Shown here: positions 18,799 through 27,673 of the stretch, piece after piece
Layout of the letters: every line of letters begins with the position of its first letter
Position numbering within the stretch: position 1 is the first letter of the stretch
NCBI GenBank assembly: GCA_965218865.1
Contig: CBDCME010000080.1
Coordinates: 1 to 64,000, forward strand
Source: CBDCME01 sp965218865
GTDB lineage: Bacteria; Pseudomonadota; Alphaproteobacteria; JAAXGF01
Reading direction: 5' to 3'
Length of the DNA stretch: 64,000 bases
The notes under the pieces: model-generated
Database searches by the model: none
Seen by the model: the letters and a program-made list of their open reading frames with translations, nothing else
Told to the model about the DNA's origin: nothing
Position numbers and translations under genes: made by a program

Positions 18799-19240
18799 AT
18801 GCACTCTTTTTGCGCGCTCGCCACGTTCGCCTGTCTACTCGTTGCGTGTCCAGCGATTGCCGACGAGACGAATCCGGGGAACGCCGACGACAAGTATCCT
18901 TGGAGATACGACAAGAGTATTTTGGAGGAAATCTCCGTATGGATGAAGACTGCTGAATTCACTTAATCTGATGTCGGTCGACCCGGTGATGCGTACGATC
19001 GTTTGCAGGGTTCCGTTCATGAGCCTTACCATGGACGCTCTTGTGACGGCGACAGGGCTTACCCGACCAAAGCTGATGCTTAGCGTCAATAGGCTTGTGG
19101 ACATGAGTCTTTTGCGGTGGGCGAGGGATGACCAGGGGAATATGCTGATCATCCCGGTATCGGAGTTGGCGCGGCGATTCATGGGGGGCTGGGCCGATTA
19201 TTGGTGTGTCGGCGATGACCAATGCGGCGTGGGGCGCTGA
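18799..19240 (+). pseudogene. Exported protein with helix-turn-helix-like domain, frameshifted
   Basis: The first frame (ATG 18799) encodes a clear signal peptide (HSFCALATFACLLVACPAIA, then DETNPG) and a charged segment ending EEISVWMKT. The second frame continues LLNSLNLMSVDPVMRTIV and TMDALVTATGLTRPKLMLSV through to GGWADYWCVGDDQCGVGR (stop 19240). The frames join by a shift between about 18951 and 18962. The second part looks like a winged-helix or helix-turn-helix segment of the type seen in ArsR-like proteins, which is odd for an exported protein. No family could be named. A longer upstream start (18748) is possible but would spoil the signal peptide. Confidence 0.5.
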
Positions 19241-19250
19241 TGTCTCTTTA

Positions 19251-19407
19251 CAGCCTGTTCGAAAACTCGCGGCACCGGCCCCCGCCCCCTCCCGGCCACC
19301 CATATCAGCATACTCTCGTGGGTGGCCGGGAGGGGGAGAGGGCCGGGAGGGGGAGAGGGCCGGAACAGACGCAAAAAATGCGCGTCCGCGCATTTTCGAA
19401 CAGACAA
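19251..19407 (+). repeat. Palindromic MITE-like repeat, copy 3
   Basis: Starts CAGCCTGTTCGAAAACTCGC and ends GCGCATTTTCGAACAGACAA, with the flanking triplet TTA on both sides (19248-19250 and 19408-19410), a 3-bp target duplication. It carries the large palindrome and the small AAATGCGCG hairpin. The right arm of the palindrome contains an internal tandem duplication (GGCCGGGAGGGGGAGA twice), making this copy about 17 bp longer than the others. Confidence 0.88.
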
Positions 19408-19550
19408 TTAGCGATGCAGGTAACGCCGGGCGTGATCTTGGCCATTGCTCTTCCCCACGCCGACGGTGGCGCCAAGCAGCCAAAATCACGAGGTTTTTGA
19501 AAGGGTCGGGTCATGGCCCATCGGTTGGCAAACGCGCCCCCGGACCGGTT

Positions 19551-21995
19551 TCAGAAGCGGCGGAGGAGGCGTTCGATGTACTCGCGCTCGATGGCTGGGC
19601 GGGCGCGGTCGCCGGCGCGGCGGTAGAGCTCCTTGAGGATCGCGCGGCTGCGCTGAACCTGGCGGTTGTCGGGGACGTGGACGCTGCCGTCGTCGGTCAG
19701 GTCTTTCCCCATCCGGCGGCCGAAGGGATCGCGGCGAGGGCCGAAGGGTCCGGATTCGGCGAAGGCACCCGCCGCCGACTGGCCGATCCACTCCATCAGC
19801 GACTCCAACATGCCCTGGGCCGCTTGCTGCATCTGGTCGATGGCCTGGATCTGGGACTCGGTCGCCTGCCGAGGCCGCTCGCGGTTGAGATCGCGGCTCG
19901 CCCGGCCCATCGATTTTTCGGCGTGCCCAAGCTCGCGGGGAACCGGCAATCCGTTGTCGGCCATGTCGAGCATCAGATCGCGCAGCTGCTGGCGTAAGGA
20001 TTCCTGATCGGTCGCGGACGATCTGGCGCCGCCCTCGGGCTGTTCGCCGGTTCCACCCAATTGGGAGCCCTGGCCGCCGCCTTGAAGCCCGCCCTGGCGG
20101 AACGTTTGGTCGAGCAACTCCTCTTGCTCGCCGATCAAGGATTCGAGGTCGCGCATCGCTCCGAGACTCTGCTCGACGGCGCTGTCCTGCGGGATACCGG
20201 CGAGACGGCCGGTCTGCAGATTTTCGAGGAATTCCCGGAGCTGGGAAAGGAGTTGCTGGGCCGCCTCGCGCGAACCGGTGCGGGCCAGATCGCGGGCTTG
20301 ATCGAGCAGTTCATACAACTCGTCGCTGTCGACGACCCGACCGTCCGAGGGCGGCGCGGACCCCGGCTGATTCAGCGCCCGATCGGCGAGGGCGGCGAGA
20401 TACTCGTCGAGGGCCTGGCGCAGCGCGTCGACCATATCGTCGATCTCGGCATCGCCGGCGTCCTCGCGGCTCAGTGTGCTCATCAACGCCTGCATCGCGT
20501 CGCGCAGCGACCGCTCCGCCAGGGCCAGCGGCCCTTCCTCGATGGCCAAGGCGATCTGCCACAACAGATTTTGAACCTCGGGGATCGTCGTCTCGCCCCT
20601 GCCACGGACCAAACGCGTCCGCGCCACCCGCAGCCCCAGGAAGACGCCGAGATCCTCCGCGAACGCCTCGGGCCGAGTCGAGAGACCGTCCAACGCCCGC
20701 GCCACCTCGGGGCGCTTCTCGGGATCGAGCGCAAGCTTGCGGCGCTGGTCGACGATCGCCCGGGCCACCGGATGCCGGAAATCGCGTTGTGGCAGGACCA
20801 TCTCGATGGTTTCGCTGATCCCGATCTGACCGACGGCGTCGCTGACCTCGAGGGTGAGCGAAACCGGCAACCCAGCCCAGGGATGGGGCGTCAAGTCGTG
20901 AAAGCTCTTCCCCTGTATCGCCGCCGTCCCGACGCGCCCGAGTCCCAACGGCAAGCGGAATTGGTGTTCCGGACCGCGCTGAATCGAAACCTCCGCCCGG
21001 GTCACGCCGTAATCGTCCTCGGCCGCGTAATCGATCCGCAGCGCGGCTCGATTGGTTTGACTCGGGAGTTCGGCGAAGGCTACTGTCGGCGGGCGGTCGG
21101 GCACGACGACGATGGGCCACTCCCCGAGCGTCGTGCCGGCCTGGGTCACGGCGACGCGGTCGCCGCTTTCGATCGTCTCCGCAATTTCGAAATTCGAGGA
21201 ATCGACGACGGTGAAGGGGGTCGTCGCGTCGCCGAGGCGCAAGAGGGGAACGCCTTCGCCGCCGTGGACACGTGCCATCAAGGCGCTGCCCGCCGGTACC
21301 GAACGGTCTTCCCCGGCACCCGGGACAACGGGCGATCCGATCGCGAGAAACATCGGCGGTTGGCCGGTATAGGGCGGCGGGGTCACGGAAATTGCCAGCT
21401 CCGCCGGCACCGGGGGCGCGAGAAGAGAAAGATCGGGAACCAAGGCACCCGAAAGGCGGCGATCGGCCTCGCTCGCTCCGGCCACGGAGGCCACCATCAA
21501 CGCCAGGAACAGGGCGACACGCAATCCCAAGGGGTCGTGGCGGGCCATGTCCGGTTTTGCCAAACCGATCCGCAGGCGTCGCGAGGTGGCCGCCATCCGG
21601 GCCCGGTGCCGCTCCCATAATGATTGCACGGAAGGATCGTCGGCGCCGGTGGCGAGATGATCGGACAGTGCCGCGAGGGGCCGGTGCCGCAGACCGCTCG
21701 CCCGCTCGATCCGACGCTTGCCCTCGGCCTCGACCGGCAACCGAAAATTACGAAAACCGTTGACGAGCTCGGCCGCGACGACAACGAAGAAGAGGAGCAG
21801 CAGCAAGAGATGCGTCCAGGGCGAAACGAGATCCCAGAAACCCAGCAGCGTGGCGCAAAGAAAGACTCCCGCGAAAAAGACCGCCGGCCACAGCGCCGGC
21901 CACAGACGCTCCCAAAAGAGCGCGAGCCGGGCCGCCCACAGCCTCCGCTCGGCTGCGGACAAGACCCGCTCGACATCGTCGCCCCGGCGGTTCAC
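19551..21995 (-). CDS. DUF4175 / TIGR02302 family membrane protein
   Basis: 814 residues from a GTG start at 21995 that overlaps the lysA stop (GTGA), the usual coupling in this operon. Two hydrophobic segments near the N-terminus (ALWPAVFFAGVFLCATLLGF; HLLLLLLFFVVVAAEL) and one near residue 160 (VALFLALMVASVAG) are followed by a long region with TPPPYTGQPP and, towards the C-terminus, a Gln- and Arg-rich stretch ending REYIERLLRRF. This matches the TIGR02302 family, found next to lysA and argH in alphaproteobacteria, whose role is unknown. An upstream ATG at 22037 would overlap lysA further and is less likely. Confidence 0.88.
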   Translation of the reverse strand: MNRRGDDVERVLSAAERRLWAARLALFWERLWPALWPAVFFAGVFLCATLLGFWDLVSPWTHLLLLLLFFVVVAAELVNGFRNFRLPVEAEGKRRIERASGLRHRPLAALSDHLATGADDPSVQSLWERHRARMAATSRRLRIGLAKPDMARHDPLGLRVALFLALMVASVAGASEADRRLSGALVPDLSLLAPPVPAELAISVTPPPYTGQPPMFLAIGSPVVPGAGEDRSVPAGSALMARVHGGEGVPLLRLGDATTPFTVVDSSNFEIAETIESGDRVAVTQAGTTLGEWPIVVVPDRPPTVAFAELPSQTNRAALRIDYAAEDDYGVTRAEVSIQRGPEHQFRLPLGLGRVGTAAIQGKSFHDLTPHPWAGLPVSLTLEVSDAVGQIGISETIEMVLPQRDFRHPVARAIVDQRRKLALDPEKRPEVARALDGLSTRPEAFAEDLGVFLGLRVARTRLVRGRGETTIPEVQNLLWQIALAIEEGPLALAERSLRDAMQALMSTLSREDAGDAEIDDMVDALRQALDEYLAALADRALNQPGSAPPSDGRVVDSDELYELLDQARDLARTGSREAAQQLLSQLREFLENLQTGRLAGIPQDSAVEQSLGAMRDLESLIGEQEELLDQTFRQGGLQGGGQGSQLGGTGEQPEGGARSSATDQESLRQQLRDLMLDMADNGLPVPRELGHAEKSMGRASRDLNRERPRQATESQIQAIDQMQQAAQGMLESLMEWIGQSAAGAFAESGPFGPRRDPFGRRMGKDLTDDGSVHVPDNRQVQRSRAILKELYRRAGDRARPAIEREYIERLLRRF

Positions 21996-23287
21996 ACCGC
22001 GCCCCGCCGCACCGCCGCCGGACGCCCCGCGAGCCACGGAGGAAGCCTATCCACGGACAGCAGGTCATCCAGCGAGGCCCGTTCCCGAACCACGGCGTAG
22101 CGGCTTCCCTTCACCAGGACCTCCGCCGCCGGCAAACGCGAATTGTAGGTCGATGCCATGACCGCGCCATAGGCCCCGGCGGACCCGATCGCGAGCAGGT
22201 CGCCCTGGGCCAGGGGCGGCAGGGGACGGGCCTCGGCGAAAACATCCCCGCTTTCGCACACTGGCCCGACCACGTCCACCGGCGCCAGCGCTGCCCCCTC
22301 CACCGCCGCCTTCAACGGCAGGATGGCGTGGTGGGCGCCGTAGAGCGCCGGGCGCAATAAATCGTTCATTGCCGCGTCGACGATAACGAACGTCTTCGCC
22401 GTGGTTTTTTTCAGGTAGAGGATTCGGGTCAGCAACACACCGGCATCGGCGACCAGCACGCGTCCCGGCTCCAACAGCAACTGACAGCCCAGCTCCGCGA
22501 AGACCCGCTTTACCAGGGCCGCGTAGGCGGCCGGCTCGGGCGGAGTCTCGTCGGCGTAGCGGATGCCGAGGCCGCCACCGAGGTCGACCCGATCGCACGC
22601 CAATCCGGCGGCGCGTAATTTTCGGACCAGATCGGCAACGCGCGTGAATGCGGTTTCGAAAGGCGCCAGATCGGTCAGCTGCGAACCGATGTGAACGGCC
22701 ACCCCCGACGGCGCGATCCCGGGAAGCGAGGCGGCCCGCGCAAACACCGCCGGCGCCCGGGCAATATCGATGCCGAATTTACTGCCGCCATGGCCGGTGG
22801 CGATCTTGTCGTGGGTCGCGGAATCGACGTCCGGGTTAATTCGCAAGGCAACGGGCGCTCGACGACCGCGGGCCACGGCAAGGGCGTTCAGGGTTTCGAG
22901 CTCCGGCTCGGACTCGACGTTGAACTGGAGGATGCCGGTCTCCAGACCGAACACCATTTCAGCGCTGCTCTTGCCGACCCCCGAGAAGACGATTCCCGAT
23001 CCCGGAACGCCGGCGGCCCGGGCCTGGCGGATCTCGCCGCCGGAGACGACGTCGGCCCCGGACCCGAGAGCCACGAGCGTACGGACAACGGCGAGATTCG
23101 AATTGGCCTTGAGGGCATAGCAGATGGTCACCGGCTGATCCGCGAAGGCGCCGGCGAAGGCTCCATACCGCTGGCTAAGCGCCGCCGTCGAATAGCAATA
23201 GCACGGGGTCCCGACCTCGTCCGCGATCCGCGCTAGGGGGATATCCTCGGCCGACAACGCGCCACCCTGATAATTGAAATGGTTCAT
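21992..23287 (-). CDS. lysA: Diaminopimelate decarboxylase
   Basis: 431 residues, the normal length. PLP-dependent group IV decarboxylase that converts meso-diaminopimelate to lysine, the last step of lysine synthesis. Visible motifs: ICYALKANSNLAVVR with the PLP-binding Lys, VAVHIGSQLTDLAPF, RVDLGGGLGIRY, LEPGRVLVADAGVLL and GPVCESGDVFA with the catalytic Cys. Third gene of the argH-lptM-lysA-DUF4175 operon; its ATG overlaps the lptM stop (ATGA). Intact. Confidence 0.96.
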   Translation of the reverse strand: MNHFNYQGGALSAEDIPLARIADEVGTPCYCYSTAALSQRYGAFAGAFADQPVTICYALKANSNLAVVRTLVALGSGADVVSGGEIRQARAAGVPGSGIVFSGVGKSSAEMVFGLETGILQFNVESEPELETLNALAVARGRRAPVALRINPDVDSATHDKIATGHGGSKFGIDIARAPAVFARAASLPGIAPSGVAVHIGSQLTDLAPFETAFTRVADLVRKLRAAGLACDRVDLGGGLGIRYADETPPEPAAYAALVKRVFAELGCQLLLEPGRVLVADAGVLLTRILYLKKTTAKTFVIVDAAMNDLLRPALYGAHHAILPLKAAVEGAALAPVDVVGPVCESGDVFAEARPLPPLAQGDLLAIGSAGAYGAVMASTYNSRLPAAEVLVKGSRYAVVRERASLDDLLSVDRLPPWLAGRPAAVRRGAV

Positions 23288-23403
23288 TTAGCCGAAATTT
23301 CCTCGGCTACGGCCGTCGGAGGCCTATCAAGCTTTCCCTTCTTGCCGCAGCCCGAAGCCCCGAACACCAGAACGGCGAGAAGAATCAAGGCGGCAATCTT
23401 CAC
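23284..23403 (-). CDS. lptM: Small lipoprotein LptM (YifL-like)
   Basis: A 39-residue frame from GTG at 23403. The sequence begins MKIAALILLAVLVFGASGC, a lipoprotein signal with Cys19, followed by GKKGKLDRPP. The GCGKKG motif after the lipobox is the hallmark of LptM/YifL, which assists maturation of the LPS translocon LptD. The start overlaps the argH stop (GTGA) and the stop overlaps the lysA start (ATGA). Position between argH and lysA is standard in alphaproteobacteria. Confidence 0.9.
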   Translation of the reverse strand: MKIAALILLAVLVFGASGCGKKGKLDRPPTAVAEEISAK

Positions 23404-24815
23404 AGGAAACGCTCCCGGGCGGCTGCGATGGCTTCGCGCACGCGTTCCGGCGAGGTGCCGCCAAAACTCGTGCGGCTGCCGACGGCGTCTTCGACACCGA
23501 GAACCCGGTAGGCCTCATCGGAAAACCGCGGGTCGACCTGGCGCAGGATTTCGATCGGCAGATCGGCGAGGCGGCAGCCGCGCTCTTCGGCCAGGCGGAC
23601 GATCCGGCCGACGATCCCGTGCGCCTCGCGAAACGGCAGGCCAAGCGCCCGTACGAGCCAATCGGCCAGATCGGTGGCCGTGGCGTGGCCGCTTTCGGCG
23701 GCCCGGGCCATGCGCGCGGTATCGACGCCCATGCTCTCGATCATGCCGGTCATGGCGGTGAGGCACAACGACAAGCTATCGACCGCGTCGAACAAGGGTT
23801 CCTTGTCTTCCTGCATGTCTTTTGCGTAGGTCAAGGGCAAGCCTTTCATTGTCACCAGAACGGCAGCGAGCGCGCCGATCATGCGACCGGCCTTGCCCCG
23901 AACGAGCTCGGCCCCGTCGGGGTTCCGTTTTTGCGGCATGATCGACGAACCCGTCGAAAAATCCTCGGATAGGGCTATGAAACCGAACTGAGCACTCGAC
24001 CAGACAACGATCTCCTCGGCAAGACGCGACAGATGGCCGGCGCATATCGCCGCGGCGGCAAGGAATTCGAGGACGAAATCACGGTCGGAAACCGCGTCCA
24101 TGGAGTTGGCGCAAGGGCGGTCGAAACCCATTGCCGAGGCGGTCATCGCCGGGTCGATCGGAAACGACGTTCCGGCCAGGGCGCCGGCCCCGAGAGGCGA
24201 GACGTTGACCCGTTTGCGCGCATCCGCCAGGCGTTCGCGATCGCGCCCGAACATTTCCACGTAAGCCATCAGATGATGGCCGTAGGTGACGGGCTGCGCC
24301 GCCTGGAGGTGGGTAAATCCTGGCATGACCGCGGTCGCGTACTGATCGGCGCGGGCGAGCAAGGCGGCTTGAAGTGTTTTCAAGGTATCGTCGAGCGCAT
24401 CGATGGCCTGCCGCAACCACAGCCGTAGGTCGGTGGCCACTTGATCGTTGCGCGAACGGGCCGTGTGAAGCCGGCCCGCGGCTTCGCCGATACGTTCGGC
24501 CAAACGCGCTTCGATGTTCATATGAATGTCCTCGAGCCGGCGGTCGAATTCGAACCCGCCATGTTCGATTTCGTTTTTAATCTCGTCAAGACCCGATAGA
24601 ATCGCCTCGCCGTCCTGGCTTGAAATGATTCCCTTCGCAACCAACATGGCGCAGTGAGCCTTTGAACACGCGATATCCTGGGCGTAAAGACGCTTGTCGA
24701 AGTCGATCGACACGTTGACCCGTTCCATGGCTTCGGCAGGACCCGAGACGAACCGCCCGCCCCACAGCGGGTTGGCGCCGTTTCCCCGGCCAGATGGTGG
24801 AGAACTGCTGTTCAT
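23400..24815 (-). CDS. argH: Argininosuccinate lyase
   Basis: 471 residues from ATG at 24815. The conserved start NPLWGGRF lies soon after it; an upstream ATG at 24911 would add 32 unrelated residues that run into the tlpA promoter, so it was not used. It cleaves argininosuccinate to arginine and fumarate. Signature GSSIMPQKRNPDGAELVRGK (fumarase/aspartase superfamily) and HTARSRNDQVATDLRLW are complete. First gene of the argH-lptM-lysA-DUF4175 operon, divergent from tlpA. Confidence 0.96.
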   Translation of the reverse strand: MNSSSPPSGRGNGANPLWGGRFVSGPAEAMERVNVSIDFDKRLYAQDIACSKAHCAMLVAKGIISSQDGEAILSGLDEIKNEIEHGGFEFDRRLEDIHMNIEARLAERIGEAAGRLHTARSRNDQVATDLRLWLRQAIDALDDTLKTLQAALLARADQYATAVMPGFTHLQAAQPVTYGHHLMAYVEMFGRDRERLADARKRVNVSPLGAGALAGTSFPIDPAMTASAMGFDRPCANSMDAVSDRDFVLEFLAAAAICAGHLSRLAEEIVVWSSAQFGFIALSEDFSTGSSIMPQKRNPDGAELVRGKAGRMIGALAAVLVTMKGLPLTYAKDMQEDKEPLFDAVDSLSLCLTAMTGMIESMGVDTARMARAAESGHATATDLADWLVRALGLPFREAHGIVGRIVRLAEERGCRLADLPIEILRQVDPRFSDEAYRVLGVEDAVGSRTSFGGTSPERVREAIAAARERFL

Positions 24816-24845
24816 GCCGAATTCCTCGCGGGCGCGGAAAAGCCG

Positions 24846-25490
24846 ATGAAAAACATCCTTGCACCTTGGGTACGTTGGTTCCCTGTAATTTTGTTCGCGG
24901 CGCTGCCGCAATCAAGTAATCTCTCCGCCGCCGATCCCGAGGCGCTCGACAGCGCCCCGGTATTCACCTGGGCCGAGATGCCCCGACCGACACTCGATCT
25001 CGCCTTCGCCGACGCCGACCGCAACGATCTGACTCTCGCGGACTTTCGTGGCAAATGGGTATTGCTCAACGTTTGGGCGACGTTTTGCTATCCCTGCCTG
25101 CGCGAGATGCCGTCCCTCGACCGTCTGCAAACGGTGCTGGGCGACGATAGCTTCGAAATTATCGCCCTTAACGAGGACTTCGGCGATACGGCCAAGAAAA
25201 TTGATATTTCCGCCAGTTATTATGCCGAAACCGAACTTGAGAATCTAAAAATTTACGTCGATTACAATGATCGGGACAAGAAATCGTATATCAGGCTTCG
25301 AATTCGATGGATGCCGACGACGATCTTGATCGATCCCGAGGGCCGGGAGGTGGGTCGGCACGAGGGCGCGGTCGACTGGGCCAGCGGCGAAAGCGTGGAG
25401 GTCTTGCGCGCCGCATTCGCGGAATGGTCGCCAAACGGCGCCGTGTCCGGCTTGCCGAGCCAAACGGAGGGACAATCCGCCTCTCAGTAA
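24846..25490 (+). CDS. tlpA: TlpA-family thiol-disulfide oxidoreductase
   Basis: 214 residues. A membrane-anchor or signal segment (WFPVILFAALPQ) precedes a thioredoxin-fold domain with the motif WATFCYPCLREMPSL (active-site CYPC, near residue 80) and the cis-Pro region RWMPTTILIDPEGREVG. TlpA proteins are periplasmic thiol reductases used in cytochrome oxidase or cytochrome c maturation. Divergent from argH with 30 bp between start codons, an arrangement common in alphaproteobacteria, so both promoters must overlap the 5' ends. Confidence 0.9.
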   Translation: MKNILAPWVRWFPVILFAALPQSSNLSAADPEALDSAPVFTWAEMPRPTLDLAFADADRNDLTLADFRGKWVLLNVWATFCYPCLREMPSLDRLQTVLGDDSFEIIALNEDFGDTAKKIDISASYYAETELENLKIYVDYNDRDKKSYIRLRIRWMPTTILIDPEGREVGRHEGAVDWASGESVEVLRAAFAEWSPNGAVSGLPSQTEGQSASQ

Positions 25491-26000
25491 TCCCTCGCCC
25501 GTAAGTTTCTTCTCTAATCGGCATTCGAAGGTCAAGCTTCCGAAGTGGGGCGGGTCCGCGGGCGCGTGGGGTGGTGGTCCCTGCTTCTCTACGTGCTCGG
25601 GGCGGCACAGGATGGGATCGGAGGGGTGAGGCCAGGCTGTATCTCGGGATTCAGCCTGAAGAGGTTGAAGGCCCTTGCGCCTCGGAGTTGCGAGGATAAG
25701 AATTTTCTTGGCCGGCTCCTGTCTTGCAGCGGTCAATCCCCGGCTTTTTTCTCATTCAAAATGACGATTGTCACATTTCGTTTGCTGTTACGCTTTACCC
25801 CAGAATGCAGCCGTGTTTTCTATCGTAGAGTTTCTACCGCAGGTGACCCAGGATCGCGGTAGGGCAATTGCGGGCCAATGTGGGGATCGACGGGCAGTGC
25901 GGGAGTCGGAATTCTTTACAGTCCTCGAACCTCCCCCCGATCCCTCGTAAGATACTGGCAATCAACGGATTTTTTCGTCTCCGGTTGCCGGCCGCCGAAT
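25491..26000. other. Intergenic region without recognisable gene
   Basis: About 510 bp between tlpA and the IS630 element. No reading frame here shows family motifs or a convincing ribosome site, and no terminator with a T-run was found after tlpA. Confidence 0.5.
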
Positions 26001-27173
26001 TATACCAACCGCCCTTAACATTGACTTGTGTGAGCCCACGCTCTGAGGCCGATGGACATGATCTTCCAAGGTTGGTCGGTCAGGTTGTTCCAGGCTTGGC
26101 AAGAGGCCTCGACGATGGCTTCATAGGAGTCGAGGACACGATTGGAGAGCCAGTTCTGGCGGAGGTATTGCCAGACATTTTCGGCGGGATTGAGCTCCGG
26201 GGACTTGGGTGGCAAAGGCACGAGGGAGATGTTCTCCGGGATGCCGAGTTTGGCAGTGGTGTGCCATGCGGCTTGGTCGAGCAGCACGACGGCATGGGCG
26301 TTTGGGGCAACGGCCCGGCTGATTTCCTCGAGATGCAGGTCCATGGCTTCAGTATTGGCGCGCTGCATGACCAGCGCCGCGCCCTCACCGCGCTCGGGGC
26401 AGATGGCGCCGAAGAGATACGCCGAAGAGGTCCGTAGGTCCTTGACCTGGCGCGGGCGCGATCCCTTTGGGGCCCACTGGCGCACCAGGCTGTTCTTCTG
26501 GCCGACGCGCATTTCATCTTGAAACCAAACCTCGATGGGCGTGTCCGGTGGCTGTGCCGCTACGATTTTTGCCAAGTGTTCGGGAAAACTTTTTTTAAAT
26601 TCCTCCTGTGCCCGCGCATCCTGGCCGACGTGGCGCGGGCGCGCGGAAATATGCGAGAACCCGAGCGCGGCCAGCAGCTTGCCGACGCTCCGCTCGTGAT
26701 AGTCCACGCCGAAGCGCGTTCGGATCAGTTGCTTGAGATCGATGCAGCGCCAGCGCACGACCCCATCCCGTTCGGGATCGGGACCGGCCTCGATAGCCCG
26801 CGAAAGCGCCGCCATTTGCGACGGCGTCAACCGACGCAACGCCCCGTTCGGCTTGCGGTCGATCAGACCGGCCGGACCTCCCGCGTTGAACCGGTGAACC
26901 CAGTCCCGCAACGTCTGCCGATCCATGCCGCCAATACCCGCCGCGCACGCTCGATCCATCCCATCGTAGATGGCCGCCATCGACAAAAGCCGTCGCGCCT
27001 GGTTCCCATCATCGCTCCGTGCCGCAAGAACACGGACTCTTTCAGCATCAAAGTCGTTTCGCAAAGGAATCGTTGGCATTGAACACACTCCCTTGTTGCC
27101 AACAACCTTGAATCACACAAAACCTAGCGTGTAAACCTTTGCGCGAGTCAAACTCTAGGGCGGTTGGTATTAG
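26001..27173 (-). mobile_element. IS630-family insertion sequence (complete)
   Basis: The left end reads TATACCAACCGCCCT and the right end AGGGCGGTTGGTATTA, giving inverted repeats of about 14 bp (TACCAACCGCCCT core) with a second matching block (TTGACT/AGTCAA). TA lies at the left flank, as expected for this family; the right flank reads TTA or TT, so one flank may have mutated. The transposase frame is intact. A second end of the same element type opens the window (1-78). Confidence 0.88.
26015..27079 (-). CDS. IS630-family transposase
   Basis: A single intact frame; the start is taken at ATG 27079 (MPTIPLRNDFDAERVRVLA). The N-terminal half holds two helix-turn-helix segments (GGMDRQTLRDWVHRFNAGG; RTRFGVDYHERSVGKLLAAL). 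The C-terminal DDE_3 domain shows the three acidic residues in VWFQDEMRVGQK, VVLLDQAAWHTT and SPELNPAENVWQYLRQN. Length (about 355 residues) and motif spacing are normal. It is probably functional, and it or a relative could have mobilised the fragment at the window start. Confidence 0.93.
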   Translation of the reverse strand: MPTIPLRNDFDAERVRVLAARSDDGNQARRLLSMAAIYDGMDRACAAGIGGMDRQTLRDWVHRFNAGGPAGLIDRKPNGALRRLTPSQMAALSRAIEAGPDPERDGVVRWRCIDLKQLIRTRFGVDYHERSVGKLLAALGFSHISARPRHVGQDARAQEEFKKSFPEHLAKIVAAQPPDTPIEVWFQDEMRVGQKNSLVRQWAPKGSRPRQVKDLRTSSAYLFGAICPERGEGAALVMQRANTEAMDLHLEEISRAVAPNAHAVVLLDQAAWHTTAKLGIPENISLVPLPPKSPELNPAENVWQYLRQNWLSNRVLDSYEAIVEASCQAWNNLTDQPWKIMSIGLRAWAHTSQC

Positions 27174-27365
27174 TGTCCCATTCCGACCTCGAAGGAATTC
27201 GCGGCGCCCGTGAGACTCGAGCCCGCGCACTCATGCGGCTTCGACCCGGCGGTTGTTTCCTTCCGCAAAATACGCGTCGGCCAAAGTGAAAAGCGTGCCC
27301 CCGATGGCGACGTCCGCTCATGTTCCGCCGGGTTCGTGGACTTGAGCGTCGTCGAGATAATATAA

Positions 27366-27505
27366 CAGTCTGTTCGAAAACTCGCGGCACCGGCCCTCTC
27401 CCCCTCCCGGCCACCCATACCGGCATACTCTCGTGGGTGGCCGGGAGGGGGAGAGGGCCGGAACAGACGCAGAAAATGCGCGGACGCGCATTTTCGAACA
27501 GACAC
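27366..27505 (+). repeat. Palindromic MITE-like repeat, copy 4
   Basis: A textbook copy of 140 bp: CAGTCTGTTCGAAAACTCGC at the left, GCGCATTTTCGAACAGACAC at the right, with identical TAA triplets on both sides (27363-27365 and 27506-27508). The large palindrome CCCTCTCCCCCTCCCGGCC with its complement and the AAATGCGCGGACGCGCATTT hairpin are complete. Confidence 0.92.
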
Positions 27506-27673
27506 TAAGCGATCGTTCCATCGGGCCCGACCGTGGCCGTTCGAGAAGGTCACACCGGGATCGCAGGGATCCGAGACCGGTTCGTCTCCATTTTGGCGAG
27601 CGGACGAAAAGGAATGGCTGAAAATAATAATGCGAATCGCCTAACTCAAAAAAATAGTACACTGTCCCCGGAT

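Noticed and set aside
20061..21620. 519-codon plus-strand frame within the DUF4175 gene
   Set aside because: Opposite strand of a clearly conserved protein with operon coupling; composition typical of an antisense shadow.
27366..27505. Palindromic repeats read as ordinary rho-independent terminators
   Set aside because: No T-run follows the stems, and the units have terminal repeats and target duplications. A terminator-like effect is possible but is not their origin.
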